From assembly GCA_033764875.1 (NCBI GenBank), contig JANRIO010000124.1:1-64000 (forward strand): a DNA stretch of 64,000 nt, written 5' to 3'. The DNA comes from AWTP1-13 sp033764875. Its GTDB lineage: Bacteria; Pseudomonadota; Alphaproteobacteria; Rhizobiales; Hyphomicrobiaceae. The number at the start of each line of letters is the position of its first letter. The stretch's first letter is position 1. Positions 7,449 to 16,314 of this stretch are shown one piece after another. The notes beneath the pieces are model-generated. The model was not told the DNA's origin and made no database searches. It worked only from the letters and a program-made list of their open reading frames with translations. Made by a program: the position numbers and the translations under genes.

Positions 7449-10022
7449 CTATTCTGCCCGCAGATGCGGCACCGGCGGCGCCTTGAGCACCCGCCAGGTG
7501 CCGTAGCCCCCGAACACAACCACCAGCACCGTCGCCAGTAGGATGGTTTGCAGCGCCGCCACGCCGGAGAAGGCAAAGCCCACGTCCATGACCCGGGACA
7601 GCGTGATGTAGGCCGCGAGCGTGCCGATGGCCAGCGCGATCACGGACGTGATCACCGCCAGGATCGCGTACTCGAGGAAGTGTGACACGAGGATGCGCCG
7701 CCGCGTTGCCCCGAGCGCTTTCAGGATCACCGCCTGCTTGGTCCGCCGCCGCTGCGCGGTGGCGAGCGCCCCGGCCAGCACGAAGGCCCCGGCGACGAGG
7801 GTGACCCCGCCGGCGGCGCGCACCGCCGTCATCACCCTGGCGAAGATCTTGTTGAACGCCTCGATGGCGTCCTTCACCCGGATCGCCGTCGTCGCCGGGA
7901 ACGCGCGGCCGATCTCTTGCGCGAGCCGGGCTTCCGTTGCGAGCGTCGCATCGTTTGGCAGCGTCACCGTCGCCAGCAGATTGTGCGGCGCCCCGGCGAG
8001 CGTATTGGGCGAGAACACCAGCACGAAATTGAGCGACAGGCTCTCCCAGTGCACCTCGCGCAGGTTCGCCACCCGCGCCGTCAGGTTGCGGCCGAGCACG
8101 TTCACCGTGACGGTGTCGCCGATCTTGACCCCGAGCCCCTTGGCGAGCTCCGCCTCGAACGACACCAGCGGCTCGCCCTTGTAGCCGGGCGCCCACCACG
8201 AGCCTGCGACCACGGTCGAGCCTTCCGGCACCTCCTCCGAGTAGCTGAGGCCCCGGTCGCCGGTCAGCACCCACTGCGCCTCCGGTGGCGCCTTGATCGT
8301 CTCCACGGGCCTGTCGCCGAGCTTCACCAGCCGGCCGCGCAGCATCGGTGCCTCGTGCACGCGGGCCGAGTGATCCGCTTTCAGCACCAGGGCCCGGAAC
8401 GCGTCGGCCTCGCTGCGCTTGATGTCGAGCACGAAATAGCTCGGGCTTTCCTTGGGCAGGCGCTGCGTCAACTCCGAGACGATCGAGCGATCGACCTGCG
8501 CCACGCTGACCAGCAGCGACAGCCCGACGCCGAGCGACAGCACCACCGAGCGCGTCAGACCGCCCGGCGCGCCGAGATTGCCGATGGCGAGCGCCAGCTC
8601 TGGCTGCCGCGGCCGCGGCACCTTTCTCGCGCCCCACGCCACGACCTGGCCGAGCGCCGCGAACACGACGAACACCGCCGCCACGCCCCCGCAGTAGGCC
8701 AGCGCCAGCCGCGGCACCTCGGCCGAGAGGGTGGCGAAGGCGACGAGCAGGCCGAGCACGGTCGCCGTCAGCACCATGATGTAGGGCTTGGGCCACACGC
8801 TCTCGGGCGCCACCTCGTCGCGGAACAGCACGCCCGCACGCACCTGCTCGGCCCGCCCCAGCGGCCACAGCGTGAACAGCAGCGACACCAGCAGCCCATA
8901 GCCGGCCGCCGTGATCACGGCCCGGCCGCTGACCGTGATGTCGCCCTTGATCGGCAGCGTGTCGCCCACGAGCTGCGTCAGGCCCATGGGGATCAGGAAT
9001 CCGAGCACCATCCCGATCGCGATGCCGATCACGGTGATGAAGCCGACCTGCGCCAGATGCACGCCGAACACCACGTCCGAGGTCGCCCCGAGGCTGCGGA
9101 ACTCGGCGATCACCTTGCGACGCCGATCGATGTAGGTGGCGACCGCGTTCGCCACGCCGACGCCCCCGACCAGCAGTGCCGTCAGCCCCACGAGCGTCAG
9201 GAACTGGCGCAGCCGCTCCAGCGTCCGCGTCACCTGCGGCGAGGGATCTCTCCGGTCGCGGACCGTGAACCCGCCCTCCGGCAGGTTCTCCTTCACGGCG
9301 CCCTTGAAGCTGCCGAGCGCCTGGTCGCCGCCCGCCGGCAGCTTCAGCGCATAGCGCCAGCTGATCAGGCTGCCGGGGTCGGCAAGCCCCGTGGCGCGCA
9401 GCGTCTCGAGCGACACCAGGACCCGCGGGCCGACCGTGAACCGCTCCGTGATCTTGTCCGGCTCCGCCGCGATCACGTCGACGATGGCGACGTCCGACTT
9501 GCCGAGCCTGACTGTGTCTCCGACCTTCAGGTTGAGCCGCTCGAGCAGCACCGGCTCCAGCACCGCCCCCCGCCGCTTGTGGATCGCCTCATCGAGCGGT
9601 CGCCCGCTCTGGAGCGTCACCTGCCCGGCCAGCGGATAGGCGGTGTCCACGCCCTTGAGCTCGACCAGCGCCTGCTCGCTGCCGTCGGGCCGCCGCGCCA
9701 TGGCGCGCAGCGTCGCCGTCTCGCTCACCCGGCCCTGCCCATAGACCCAGTCGCGGTCCTTGCCCTCGAGCGCCTGGTGCGGCCGCGACAGCGCGACATC
9801 ACCGCCGAGCAGTGCCTCGCCCTGGCGCTCGAAGCTGCCGCGCAGCGCGTCGCCCAGCGCGCCGACGCCGGTGATCACGGCCACGCCGAGCGCCACGCAG
9901 GCGATGAACACGTAGAAGCCCTTGAGCCCGTTGCGCTGCTCGCGCAAGGCCAGCGACAGGATCAGCGGCAGCTTGCGCAGGCGCTGGGCCTTCTCCTCGA
10001 GGTGTGCGGCGATGGCTGTCAT
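7449..10022 (-). CDS. ybbP: FtsX-like ABC transporter permease (YbbP type)
   Basis: An 857-residue permease with the MacB/FtsX layout: an N-terminal helix, a large periplasmic domain, three helices (about 270-390), further central helices, a second periplasmic domain and a final FtsX helix bundle. Motifs such as VANAVATYIDRRRKVIAEFRSLGAT and QRRRTKQAVILKALGATRRRIL are the two duplicated cytoplasmic coupling regions. Its ATG overlaps the stop of the ATPase gene by 4 bp. Opposite the arylesterase/thioesterase, this is the classical ybbA-ybbP/tesA arrangement. Function is unclear; export or extraction of lipids or hydrophobic compounds is often suggested. Confidence 0.9.
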   Translation of the reverse strand: MTAIAAHLEEKAQRLRKLPLILSLALREQRNGLKGFYVFIACVALGVAVITGVGALGDALRGSFERQGEALLGGDVALSRPHQALEGKDRDWVYGQGRVSETATLRAMARRPDGSEQALVELKGVDTAYPLAGQVTLQSGRPLDEAIHKRRGAVLEPVLLERLNLKVGDTVRLGKSDVAIVDVIAAEPDKITERFTVGPRVLVSLETLRATGLADPGSLISWRYALKLPAGGDQALGSFKGAVKENLPEGGFTVRDRRDPSPQVTRTLERLRQFLTLVGLTALLVGGVGVANAVATYIDRRRKVIAEFRSLGATSDVVFGVHLAQVGFITVIGIAIGMVLGFLIPMGLTQLVGDTLPIKGDITVSGRAVITAAGYGLLVSLLFTLWPLGRAEQVRAGVLFRDEVAPESVWPKPYIMVLTATVLGLLVAFATLSAEVPRLALAYCGGVAAVFVVFAALGQVVAWGARKVPRPRQPELALAIGNLGAPGGLTRSVVLSLGVGLSLLVSVAQVDRSIVSELTQRLPKESPSYFVLDIKRSEADAFRALVLKADHSARVHEAPMLRGRLVKLGDRPVETIKAPPEAQWVLTGDRGLSYSEEVPEGSTVVAGSWWAPGYKGEPLVSFEAELAKGLGVKIGDTVTVNVLGRNLTARVANLREVHWESLSLNFVLVFSPNTLAGAPHNLLATVTLPNDATLATEARLAQEIGRAFPATTAIRVKDAIEAFNKIFARVMTAVRAAGGVTLVAGAFVLAGALATAQRRRTKQAVILKALGATRRRILVSHFLEYAILAVITSVIALAIGTLAAYITLSRVMDVGFAFSGVAALQTILLATVLVVVFGGYGTWRVLKAPPVPHLRAE

Positions 10023-10753
10023 TGCGCTGCCATGGCCGGCTCGAGGATGCGTCCATCGGCCATGCGCACGATCCGCTGGCAGCGCTCGGCGAGCTTCAAG
10101 TCGTGCGTGACGAGGACGAGCGTCGCCCCGCGCCGCTGCTGCAGACCGAACAGCAGGTCGACGACCTGCTCGCCGGTGCGGCCGTCGAGGTTGCCCGTGG
10201 GCTCGTCCGCCAGCAGCAGCTTCGGCCTGGGGCTCAGCGCCCGCGCCAAGGCGACACGCTGCTGCTCGCCGCCCGACAGCTGCGCCGGAAAATGGTCCTC
10301 CCGGTGGGCGAGCCCCACCTCCGCGAGCAGCGCCCGCGCCGTCTCGAACGGCTCCGGCCGGCCGGCGAACTCCAGCGGCAGCGCCACATTCTCCAGCGCC
10401 GTCATGGTCGGCACCAGATGGAACGACTGGAACACGATGCCGATGTTGGCGCCGCGGGCGAGCGCCAGGCCATCCTCGCTCAGCCGCATGAAGTCGAGCC
10501 CCGCGATCCGCACCTTGCCGCTCGTCGCCTTCTCGAGACCCGCCATGATCATCATCAGCGACGTCTTGCCGGAGCCGCTGGGGCCGACGATGGCGACCGA
10601 TTGCCCGGCCGGAATGGAGAGCGACACGCGCCGCAGGATCTCGACCGGACCCGCCCGGCTCGCGAGCGTGAGCGACACATCGTCAAGCTCGATGATCGCA
10701 GATGCGCCTTGATTGGCCACGATAAACGTCGGCTCCCTTGATTGCGGAGGCAC
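10019..10753 (-). CDS. ybbA: ABC transporter ATP-binding protein (YbbA/LolD type)
   Basis: A 244-residue ATPase with Walker A GPSGSGKT, Q-loop FQSFHLVPTMTALENV, signature LSGGEQQRVALARAL, Walker B LLLADEPTGNLD and H-loop VTHD. The spacing and the LVP-T-ALENV string place it in the MacB/LolD/YbbA group that energises FtsX-like permeases, and the partner permease follows with an ATGA overlap. The longest frame starts with GTG at 10753; another GTG at 10720 behind GGGAGCC is also possible. It diverges from the tesA-like gene, so the two probably share the 10754-10863 promoter region. Confidence 0.93.
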   Translation of the reverse strand: MPPQSREPTFIVANQGASAIIELDDVSLTLASRAGPVEILRRVSLSIPAGQSVAIVGPSGSGKTSLMMIMAGLEKATSGKVRIAGLDFMRLSEDGLALARGANIGIVFQSFHLVPTMTALENVALPLEFAGRPEPFETARALLAEVGLAHREDHFPAQLSGGEQQRVALARALSPRPKLLLADEPTGNLDGRTGEQVVDLLFGLQQRRGATLVLVTHDLKLAERCQRIVRMADGRILEPAMAAQ

Positions 10754-10863
10754 CCGGGCCGCCCGCGTTGAGAATTTCCCCTTGCACGCGGCGCGCCACG
10801 CCTTAACTCAAGGACGCGTCGCCGGAAGGACCAGGCCGCCATGACCACAACGAGAGGCCCGCC

Positions 10864-11574
10864 ATGATTGAGACCGCCTCGCCGGCGCGCGCTGGCAACA
10901 TGGTGCTTCGCGCGCTGCTGTGCAACGCCGTGCTGGCGGTGCTTCTTCCGCTCCTGCTGCTCGCAGCCCCTGCTGCGGCCCGTGCCGCCGAGCCCGTTCG
11001 TATCGTGGTACTTGGCGACAGTCTTGTGGCGGGCTTCAATATTTCAACCGCCGAGGCCTTTCCCGCCCAGCTCGAGCGCGCCCTCAAGGCCAAGGGTCAT
11101 AACGTGGTCGTGATCAACGCCGGCGTGTCGGGCGACACCACCGCCGGCGGCCTCGAGCGGCTGCAGTGGTCCGTGCCCGAGAGGACCGACGCCGTCATCC
11201 TCGAGCTGGGCGCCAACGACGCCCTGCGCGGGCTCGACCCCGGTCGCGCCAGGTCCAACCTCGAGGCCATCATCAAGACCCTGCAGGGTGCCGGCACCGA
11301 GGTCCTGCTCGCCGGCATGGCCGCCCCGCGCAATCTCGGCGAAGGCTACGTGAAGGCGTTCGACGCCATCTACCCGGACCTTGCCGCCAAGTACGGGCTG
11401 CTGCTTTATCCGTTCTTCCTCGACGGCATCGTCATGAACCCGAGCTATAACCTCGCCGACGGCATGCACCCCAACCCGAAGGGCGTGTCGCGGATCGTCG
11501 AGCGCATCCTGCCGAAAGTCGAGGAGCTGATGGCCAAGGTCTCAGCCCGCAAGGCCGCCAACCCGAAAGGCTAG
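10864..11574 (+). CDS. tesA: Periplasmic SGNH hydrolase, TesA-type arylesterase/lysophospholipase
   Basis: A 236-residue secreted hydrolase with a signal peptide (hydrophobic core AVLAVLLPLLLLAAPAAARA). The SGNH blocks are visible: block I VVLGDSLVAGF with nucleophile Ser, block II NAGVSGDTTAGG, block III LELGANDALRG and block V DGMHPNPKG with the catalytic Asp and His. These enzymes cleave thioesters, aryl esters or lysophospholipids in the periplasm. Divergent pairing with ybbAP is conserved across proteobacteria. An ATG at 10900 is an alternative start giving a shorter signal peptide. Confidence 0.93.
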   Translation: MIETASPARAGNMVLRALLCNAVLAVLLPLLLLAAPAAARAAEPVRIVVLGDSLVAGFNISTAEAFPAQLERALKAKGHNVVVINAGVSGDTTAGGLERLQWSVPERTDAVILELGANDALRGLDPGRARSNLEAIIKTLQGAGTEVLLAGMAAPRNLGEGYVKAFDAIYPDLAAKYGLLLYPFFLDGIVMNPSYNLADGMHPNPKGVSRIVERILPKVEELMAKVSARKAANPKG

Positions 11575-11581
11575 GTCTCTG

Positions 11582-12160
11582 ATGCCCCGCCTGTTCACGG
11601 CCATCGAGGTTCCCGAGCCCATCCGGCAGAGACTGGGGCTCATCCGCGCCCCGTTTGCCGGCGCCCGCTGGATCGCGCCGCAGGACATGCACCTGACGCT
11701 GCGCTTCTTCGGCGACATTGACGGCCGCATGGCCGACGAGGTGGCGGATTTCCTCGGCGGCATCCACGCCAGGCCCTTCTCGCTCGAGATTGCCGGCCTC
11801 GGTGCGTTCGGCGGCCGCGACCCTCACACCCTGTGGGCCGGCGTCAAGCCGTCCCACGACCTCGACACGCTCCAGTACGCCAACGAGCGCGCCGCGCGCG
11901 CCGCCGGCCTCGAGCCCGACCCGCGCACCTTCAAACCGCACGTGACGCTCGCCCGCATCAGGGGCGTGCGCGAGCGCGATGTGGCGACGTTCCTGCAGCA
12001 CAACGGCGGGCTGGCGACCGACCCGTTCCTTGTCACCCGCTTCGCGCTGCTGTCCGCCCGCCCCGGCACTGGCGGCCCGCCCTACGCCGTCGAGGCGGAG
12101 TATCCCTTCGAGGGCGTGCACGCGGGCGACGACGAGGACTATGCCGAGCACACCCCCTGA
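11582..12160 (+). CDS. thpR: RNA 2',3'-cyclic phosphodiesterase (2H family)
   Basis: A 192-residue protein beginning MPRLFTAIEVPEPIRQRLG. The two HxTx motifs of the 2H phosphoesterase superfamily are present: HLTL after RWIAPQDM and HVTL after RTFKP. The fold is two symmetric lobes, and both catalytic histidines are intact. ThpR opens 2',3'-cyclic phosphate ends and was first described as a 2'-5' RNA ligase. It starts seven bases after the tesA stop on the same strand, so it is likely cotranscribed, and is followed by the pterin dehydratase gene. Confidence 0.93.
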   Translation: MPRLFTAIEVPEPIRQRLGLIRAPFAGARWIAPQDMHLTLRFFGDIDGRMADEVADFLGGIHARPFSLEIAGLGAFGGRDPHTLWAGVKPSHDLDTLQYANERAARAAGLEPDPRTFKPHVTLARIRGVRERDVATFLQHNGGLATDPFLVTRFALLSARPGTGGPPYAVEAEYPFEGVHAGDDEDYAEHTP

Positions 12161-12178
12161 ACGGAAGAAGGGCTCTCA

Positions 12179-12469
12179 ATGCCGAATACGCTCGATGCCG
12201 AGGCCCGCAAGGCCCTTTCCGTCAGGTTGCCGCAATGGCGGCTCGTGAACGGCCGCGACGCCATCGCGCGCACGTTCCAGTTCAAGGATTTCAGCGCCGC
12301 CTTCGGCTTCATGACCCGGCTCGCGCTCGTCGCCGAGAAGCTCGACCACCATCCCGAGTGGTCGAACGTCTACAACCGCGTCGAGATCGTGCTGTCCACG
12401 CACGACGCTGGCGGCCTCACCGAGCGTGACGTCGCCCTGGCCGAGGCGGCCGACCGCCTCGCCGTCTGA
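12179..12469 (+). CDS. phhB: Pterin-4a-carbinolamine dehydratase
   Basis: A 96-residue protein of the PCD/DCoH family. The active-site signature is intact: EKLDHHPEWSNVYNRVEIVLSTHDAGGLTERD, with the paired His, the Trp/Tyr and the later His and Asp in normal spacing (positions about 58-87). It dehydrates 4a-hydroxytetrahydropterin, recycling the cofactor of aromatic amino-acid hydroxylases; such small PCDs also occur where no phenylalanine hydroxylase is nearby, as here. It follows thpR by 18 bp with an AAGGGC-type ribosome site, so it likely belongs to the tesA-thpR transcript. Confidence 0.92.
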   Translation: MPNTLDAEARKALSVRLPQWRLVNGRDAIARTFQFKDFSAAFGFMTRLALVAEKLDHHPEWSNVYNRVEIVLSTHDAGGLTERDVALAEAADRLAV

Positions 12470-12588
12470 TCGGCCCGGTGCGGGAATCGCCCCGAGCTGC
12501 ACCAGGAGGCCCGGCTTGAGATGAGGCATCCTCCCGAGCCTGCCCCGACTCGTGTCGGGCGCACAGTCGCTGGCAACCCCCTTGCGGA

Positions 12589-13059
12589 TCAGAGGCTCTG
12601 GCGCAGGTAGCGATGCAGTCGGTTCAGAGCCGCATCGAAATCGCACGCGATGACACGGGCAGGCGGGCGACGGCGCATCTTGGTCGGGCTCGCCGCAGGT
12701 TTGCGGCGGAGCGCCGGTTCCGCCGTGGCGACGGTCTGCGCGGACGCGGCATCCGCGATCCCGATGGCGATGAAGCCCAGCACCCTCGTCGGCCCCGTTG
12801 CCGCCGGCTGCTCCGCCATTGCGGGCTTGGCGGGGGAGTTGGCCGAGCCCAGGGCCGCCGGCGCCTCCGCCGGAGCCTGCCGCCGCAACACCGCCAGCGG
12901 GCGCTCGCCCTGCGACCTGAAGTCCGGTGCCCCGACTTCGTGCCCCTCCGGCTCCGTTGCGGGGGCGGGCAGGGCCTGCGCCAAGCCCGGCCGTGCCGGG
13001 AGCACGGCAACAAGCACCACGACCAGCGCCAGGGCTACCGTCGGTGAGAGCAGGCGCAT
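12589..13059 (-). CDS. Exported hypothetical protein
   Basis: A 156-residue protein with a strong signal peptide (MRLLSPTVALALVVVLVAVLPARPGLAQA). The mature part is low complexity: Ala/Pro-rich, then a hydrophobic stretch VLGFIAIGIADAASAQTVA and a basic tail (RRKPAASPTKMRRRPP), ending with CDFDAALNRLHRYLRQSL. The start at 13059 is chosen because it begins the signal peptide; the longer frame is Arg-rich and unlikely. No family recognised. The gene stands alone, convergent with the pterin dehydratase gene. Confidence 0.55.
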   Translation of the reverse strand: MRLLSPTVALALVVVLVAVLPARPGLAQALPAPATEPEGHEVGAPDFRSQGERPLAVLRRQAPAEAPAALGSANSPAKPAMAEQPAATGPTRVLGFIAIGIADAASAQTVATAEPALRRKPAASPTKMRRRPPARVIACDFDAALNRLHRYLRQSL

Positions 13060-13290
13060 GGGCCTCGACCCGGTTCGGACGCGCACGATCGCCGACATAC
13101 GTCGTCGCGGGCGCAGTCTGCACGGACGCGCCAAGCGCCGAGAATCAGTCAGCTTTCGGAATAATACTCCATCCCGCCGGCTTCGCGTTGCCGAGGCGCA
13201 GCTGACGCCCCACCGGCGCCCGAACGCACGCCGCCGCGCACCTTGCCGGTACGCGGCGACGACAATCGACAAGGCTCGAGGCGCCGGGCC

Positions 13291-14076
13291 TTACCGCGGG
13301 GCCATGCGCAGCGCGCCGTCGAGACGCACGCACTCGCCGTTCAGCATGATGTTCTCGCACATCTGCACCGCGAGTTGCGCGTACTCTGTGGGGCTGCCGA
13401 GGCGGGCCGGAAACGGCACCGAGGCGGCGAGCGACCGCTGCGCCTCCTCCGACAGCCCGGCGAACATCGGCGTCAGGAACAGGCCGGGCAGGATCGTGTT
13501 GACACGGATGCCGTCCTTGGAGAGGTCGCGCGCGATCGGCAGCGTCATGGAGGCCACGCCACCCTTGGACGCCGCGTAGGCGACCTGCCCGATCTGGCCG
13601 TCCTGGGCCGCGACCGAGGCCGTGCAGATGATCACGCCGCGCTCGCCGTCCTTGTTGAGCGGCTCGGCCGCCTGCATGCCCACGCACGACTTGGAGATCA
13701 TCAGGAAGGTGCCGACGAGGTTGACCTGGATCACCTTCATGAACGTGGCGAGATCGTGCGGCTCGATGGCGCCCGTCTCCTTCACCCGGCGCGAGATGCG
13801 CTTGGCGACGCCGATGCCGGCGCAGTTGACGAGGATGCGCTCCTGGCCGTGCGCCTTGCGCGCGCCGGCGAGCGCATCGACCACGCTCTGCTCGTTGGTC
13901 ACGTCGCACTTGAAGAACGCGCCGCCGATCGCGGCCGCGTGCGCCTTGCCGAGCTCCTCGTTGAGGTCGAGCAGGGCGACCTTCACGCCCTTCGCCGCCA
14001 GCGCCTTGGCCGTCGCAGCCCCGAGGCCCGAGGCACCACCTGTCACGACGGCTGCAATCGAATTGCTCAGTTCCAT
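13291..14076 (-). CDS. Short-chain dehydrogenase/reductase, 3-hydroxyacyl-CoA dehydrogenase type II-like
   Basis: A 261-residue SDR with cofactor motif TGGASGLG, acidic LLDLNEE after beta-2 (NAD preference), NCAGIG, active-site Ser in IICTASVAA and YAASKGG with the catalytic Tyr and Lys. The insertion around VAKRISRRVKETGAIEPHDLATFMKVIQVNLVGTF and the ending MLNGECVRLDGALRMAPR are characteristic of HSD10-type 3-hydroxyacyl-CoA dehydrogenases. It lies 18 bp downstream of the TRAP permease gene on the same strand and likely acts on the imported acid once activated; that link is inferred from position. Confidence 0.9.
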   Translation of the reverse strand: MELSNSIAAVVTGGASGLGAATAKALAAKGVKVALLDLNEELGKAHAAAIGGAFFKCDVTNEQSVVDALAGARKAHGQERILVNCAGIGVAKRISRRVKETGAIEPHDLATFMKVIQVNLVGTFLMISKSCVGMQAAEPLNKDGERGVIICTASVAAQDGQIGQVAYAASKGGVASMTLPIARDLSKDGIRVNTILPGLFLTPMFAGLSEEAQRSLAASVPFPARLGSPTEYAQLAVQMCENIMLNGECVRLDGALRMAPR

Positions 14077-14094
14077 GGGATTTCCGCTCCGGTG

Positions 14095-16161
14095 TTATGT
14101 GCTGCTTGTCTTGCTTTCGGCAGCCGAGCGCATCCATTGCATCCCGATCGCCAGGACCGCAAGTATAATTGCTAATAGCAACGGATGCCACAGGTGCACC
14201 TTCGCCACCATGGTAATGGCATCGACAAGCGAGGGGAACACCAGCAGCAGGCCCGAGAGGATGAAGAGGATCGTCTCCAAGGCATTGCTCTGCTTGAGGA
14301 AGCGGCCCTGGAAGGCGAATGCGAGCAAGGCGATGCCGCCGGCGGTCTGCGCCGCGATCGACAGCACGTCGAGCCAGCTTCCGCCCTTCGGCACCTTGCC
14401 GAGGAGCCCGATGCCGAGCGGATCGCACACGAAGATGAAGGGCACCAGGAACGCCGGCATGGTGTACTTCCAGGCCTGCATGGTGGTCTTGTAGGGGCTG
14501 CCGCCGGTGATGGCGGCGGCCGCGAACGGCGACAGGGCGGTGGGCGGCGACACCTCCGACAGCACCGCGTAGTAGAAGATGAACATGTGCGCCGCGTAGT
14601 CCGGCACGCCGAGCTTGATCAGCGCCGGCGCCGCGATCACCGCGCACATGATGTAGGAGGCTGTCACCGGCACGGCGAGGCCGACGATCCACACGATCGC
14701 CGCCGAGAACAGCGCGGTCAGCACCAGGTTGCCCTGCGCGTAGCCGATGATGATGTCGGCGAACCGCTGCGCGAGACCCGTCAGCGTCGTCACGCCGACG
14801 ATGATGCCGGCGGTGGCGCAGGTGGCGGCGATGTTGAGCACGCCCGTGGTGCCTTCCGCCATGGCCCGCGTCAGCTTCGGCGGCGTCAGCGCCGTATCCC
14901 GTCTCAGATAGCTGACCGCGATGCCGAGCATCGTGGCCCAGAACACCGAGAGCACCGGCGACATCCCGTAGATCATCAGTGCGATGATCGAGATCAGCGA
15001 GGCGAAGTGGAACCAGTAGCTGCGGGTGATGCCCCACAGCGTGCCCTCCTGCACCAGCAGCCGGCCGCCGCCGCCGTACTTGGCCGCATCGAGCTCCACC
15101 ATGACGAGGATGCCGAAGTAGTAGAGCAGCGTCGGGATCGCCGCCATCGAGATCACGTCGAGATAGGAGATCTTGAGGAACTCGGCGATCAGGAAGGCTG
15201 CCGCGCCCAGCACCGGCGGCGAGATGATGGCGCCAAGGCCGCCTGCCGCGAGCAGGCCGCCCGCGGCGTTCTTCTCGTAGCCGGCCTTCGACAACAGGGG
15301 ATAGGCGACCGTGCCGATGGTGACGGTCGTCGCCACGCCCGAGCCCGACGGCCCGCCGAGCAGGAACGACGACAGCACCACCGCGCGTCCCGCCGCGTTG
15401 CGCTTGCCGCCCATGGCCGCGAACGAGAAGTCGATGAAGAATTTTCCCGCGCCGGAGTATTGCAGCACGGCCCCGAAGATCGTGAACAGGATGATCAGGC
15501 TCGAGGACACGTCGACGGTGGTGCCGAAGATGCCTTCGAGCGTCATGTAGAGATGCCCGACCAGGCGCTCGATGGAATAGCCCCGGTGCGTCCAGGGTGC
15601 CGGCAGGTGCTTGCCGAGCAGCGCGTAGGCGATGAAGATGAGCGACACCACCGGCATGATCCAGCCCGACGACCGCCGCGTCGCCTCGAGCAGCAGCAAA
15701 ATCAGCGCCACGCCGACGTAGAAGTCGAGCGGATCAGGGTCGATGGCGCGATCGCCGAACTCCGGCCCCTGATAGAGGATGTAGCCGAGCACCCCGAGGC
15801 TTGCGAGTGCGCACATCCAGTCGATCGACGTCACCCGGTTGCGCAGGCTCTTCAGCATCGGGAACATGAGGAAGATCAGGGCGAGCACGAGCCCGACGTG
15901 CATCGGCCGCAGCATGTAGGTCGGGATGATCGGTGCCGCCCAGAACGGCGGCGCGCCGGCGGCGGCGGCATAGAGGTGCAGCACGGAGACCGCGACCGCG
16001 AAGTAGATCAGCGCCTTCCCGAGCCAGCCCGCGAGCCGGTTGGTGACGCCCTCCTCCTCCTCGATCAGCTCTTCGACCCTCTTGCGGGTGTCCTCCGCAA
16101 GCTCGCCGCCCGCGAGCACCTCCTCGATCGACGCGCTGTTCTGAGGCGCTTTCGCAGTCAT
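14095..16161 (-). CDS. TRAP transporter fused permease (TAXI type, DctQM fusion)
   Basis: A 688-residue membrane protein. An N-terminal soluble segment (SIEEVLAGGELAEDTRKRVEELIEEEEG) precedes four helices corresponding to the small DctQ-like subunit, then about twelve helices of the DctM-like subunit with family strings such as SGSGVATTVTIGTVAYPLLSKAGYEKNAAGGLLAAGGLGAIISPPVLGAAAFLIAEFL. Fused permeases are normal for TAXI-TRAP systems, which use an ion gradient with a periplasmic receptor. The start at MTAKAPQ is chosen for the GAGTGAGA ribosome site. It follows the receptor gene by 153 bp. Confidence 0.93.
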   Translation of the reverse strand: MTAKAPQNSASIEEVLAGGELAEDTRKRVEELIEEEEGVTNRLAGWLGKALIYFAVAVSVLHLYAAAAGAPPFWAAPIIPTYMLRPMHVGLVLALIFLMFPMLKSLRNRVTSIDWMCALASLGVLGYILYQGPEFGDRAIDPDPLDFYVGVALILLLLEATRRSSGWIMPVVSLIFIAYALLGKHLPAPWTHRGYSIERLVGHLYMTLEGIFGTTVDVSSSLIILFTIFGAVLQYSGAGKFFIDFSFAAMGGKRNAAGRAVVLSSFLLGGPSGSGVATTVTIGTVAYPLLSKAGYEKNAAGGLLAAGGLGAIISPPVLGAAAFLIAEFLKISYLDVISMAAIPTLLYYFGILVMVELDAAKYGGGGRLLVQEGTLWGITRSYWFHFASLISIIALMIYGMSPVLSVFWATMLGIAVSYLRRDTALTPPKLTRAMAEGTTGVLNIAATCATAGIIVGVTTLTGLAQRFADIIIGYAQGNLVLTALFSAAIVWIVGLAVPVTASYIMCAVIAAPALIKLGVPDYAAHMFIFYYAVLSEVSPPTALSPFAAAAITGGSPYKTTMQAWKYTMPAFLVPFIFVCDPLGIGLLGKVPKGGSWLDVLSIAAQTAGGIALLAFAFQGRFLKQSNALETILFILSGLLLVFPSLVDAITMVAKVHLWHPLLLAIILAVLAIGMQWMRSAAESKTSST

Positions 16162-16260
16162 GCCTGTCTCACTCCCACCACCACATCGGCCCGCTACATC
16201 GGCATCAGTCCGCCGCCGCATGCTTCACCGCGCACGGCCTCCCCGACCTCGATAATGGAA

Positions 16261-16290
16261 AACGCCGCCGGCTGGCAGTCCGGCAGCGTT
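16261..16290 (-). promoter_or_regulatory. Intercistronic hairpin between TRAP receptor and permease genes
   Basis: AACGCCGCCGG at 16261-16271 pairs with CCGGCAGCGTT at 16280-16290 (11 bp with one mismatch, 8-base loop). On the minus-strand transcript it follows the receptor gene. With no long U tract it looks like an mRNA-stability or partial-termination hairpin, which would raise receptor over permease levels. Confidence 0.5.
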
Positions 16291-16314
16291 CCTTGGTTAC
16301 GGAGAGAATGGTCC

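Noticed and set aside
7917..10712. A 931-codon plus-strand frame
   Set aside because: It is antisense to the FtsX-like permease and ATPase, whose motifs are unmistakable; long antisense frames are expected in DNA this GC-rich.
13145..15037. A 630-codon minus-strand frame across the SDR and TRAP permease
   Set aside because: It is out of frame with both clear proteins and is rich in Arg, His, Gly and Ala, typical of a shadow frame.
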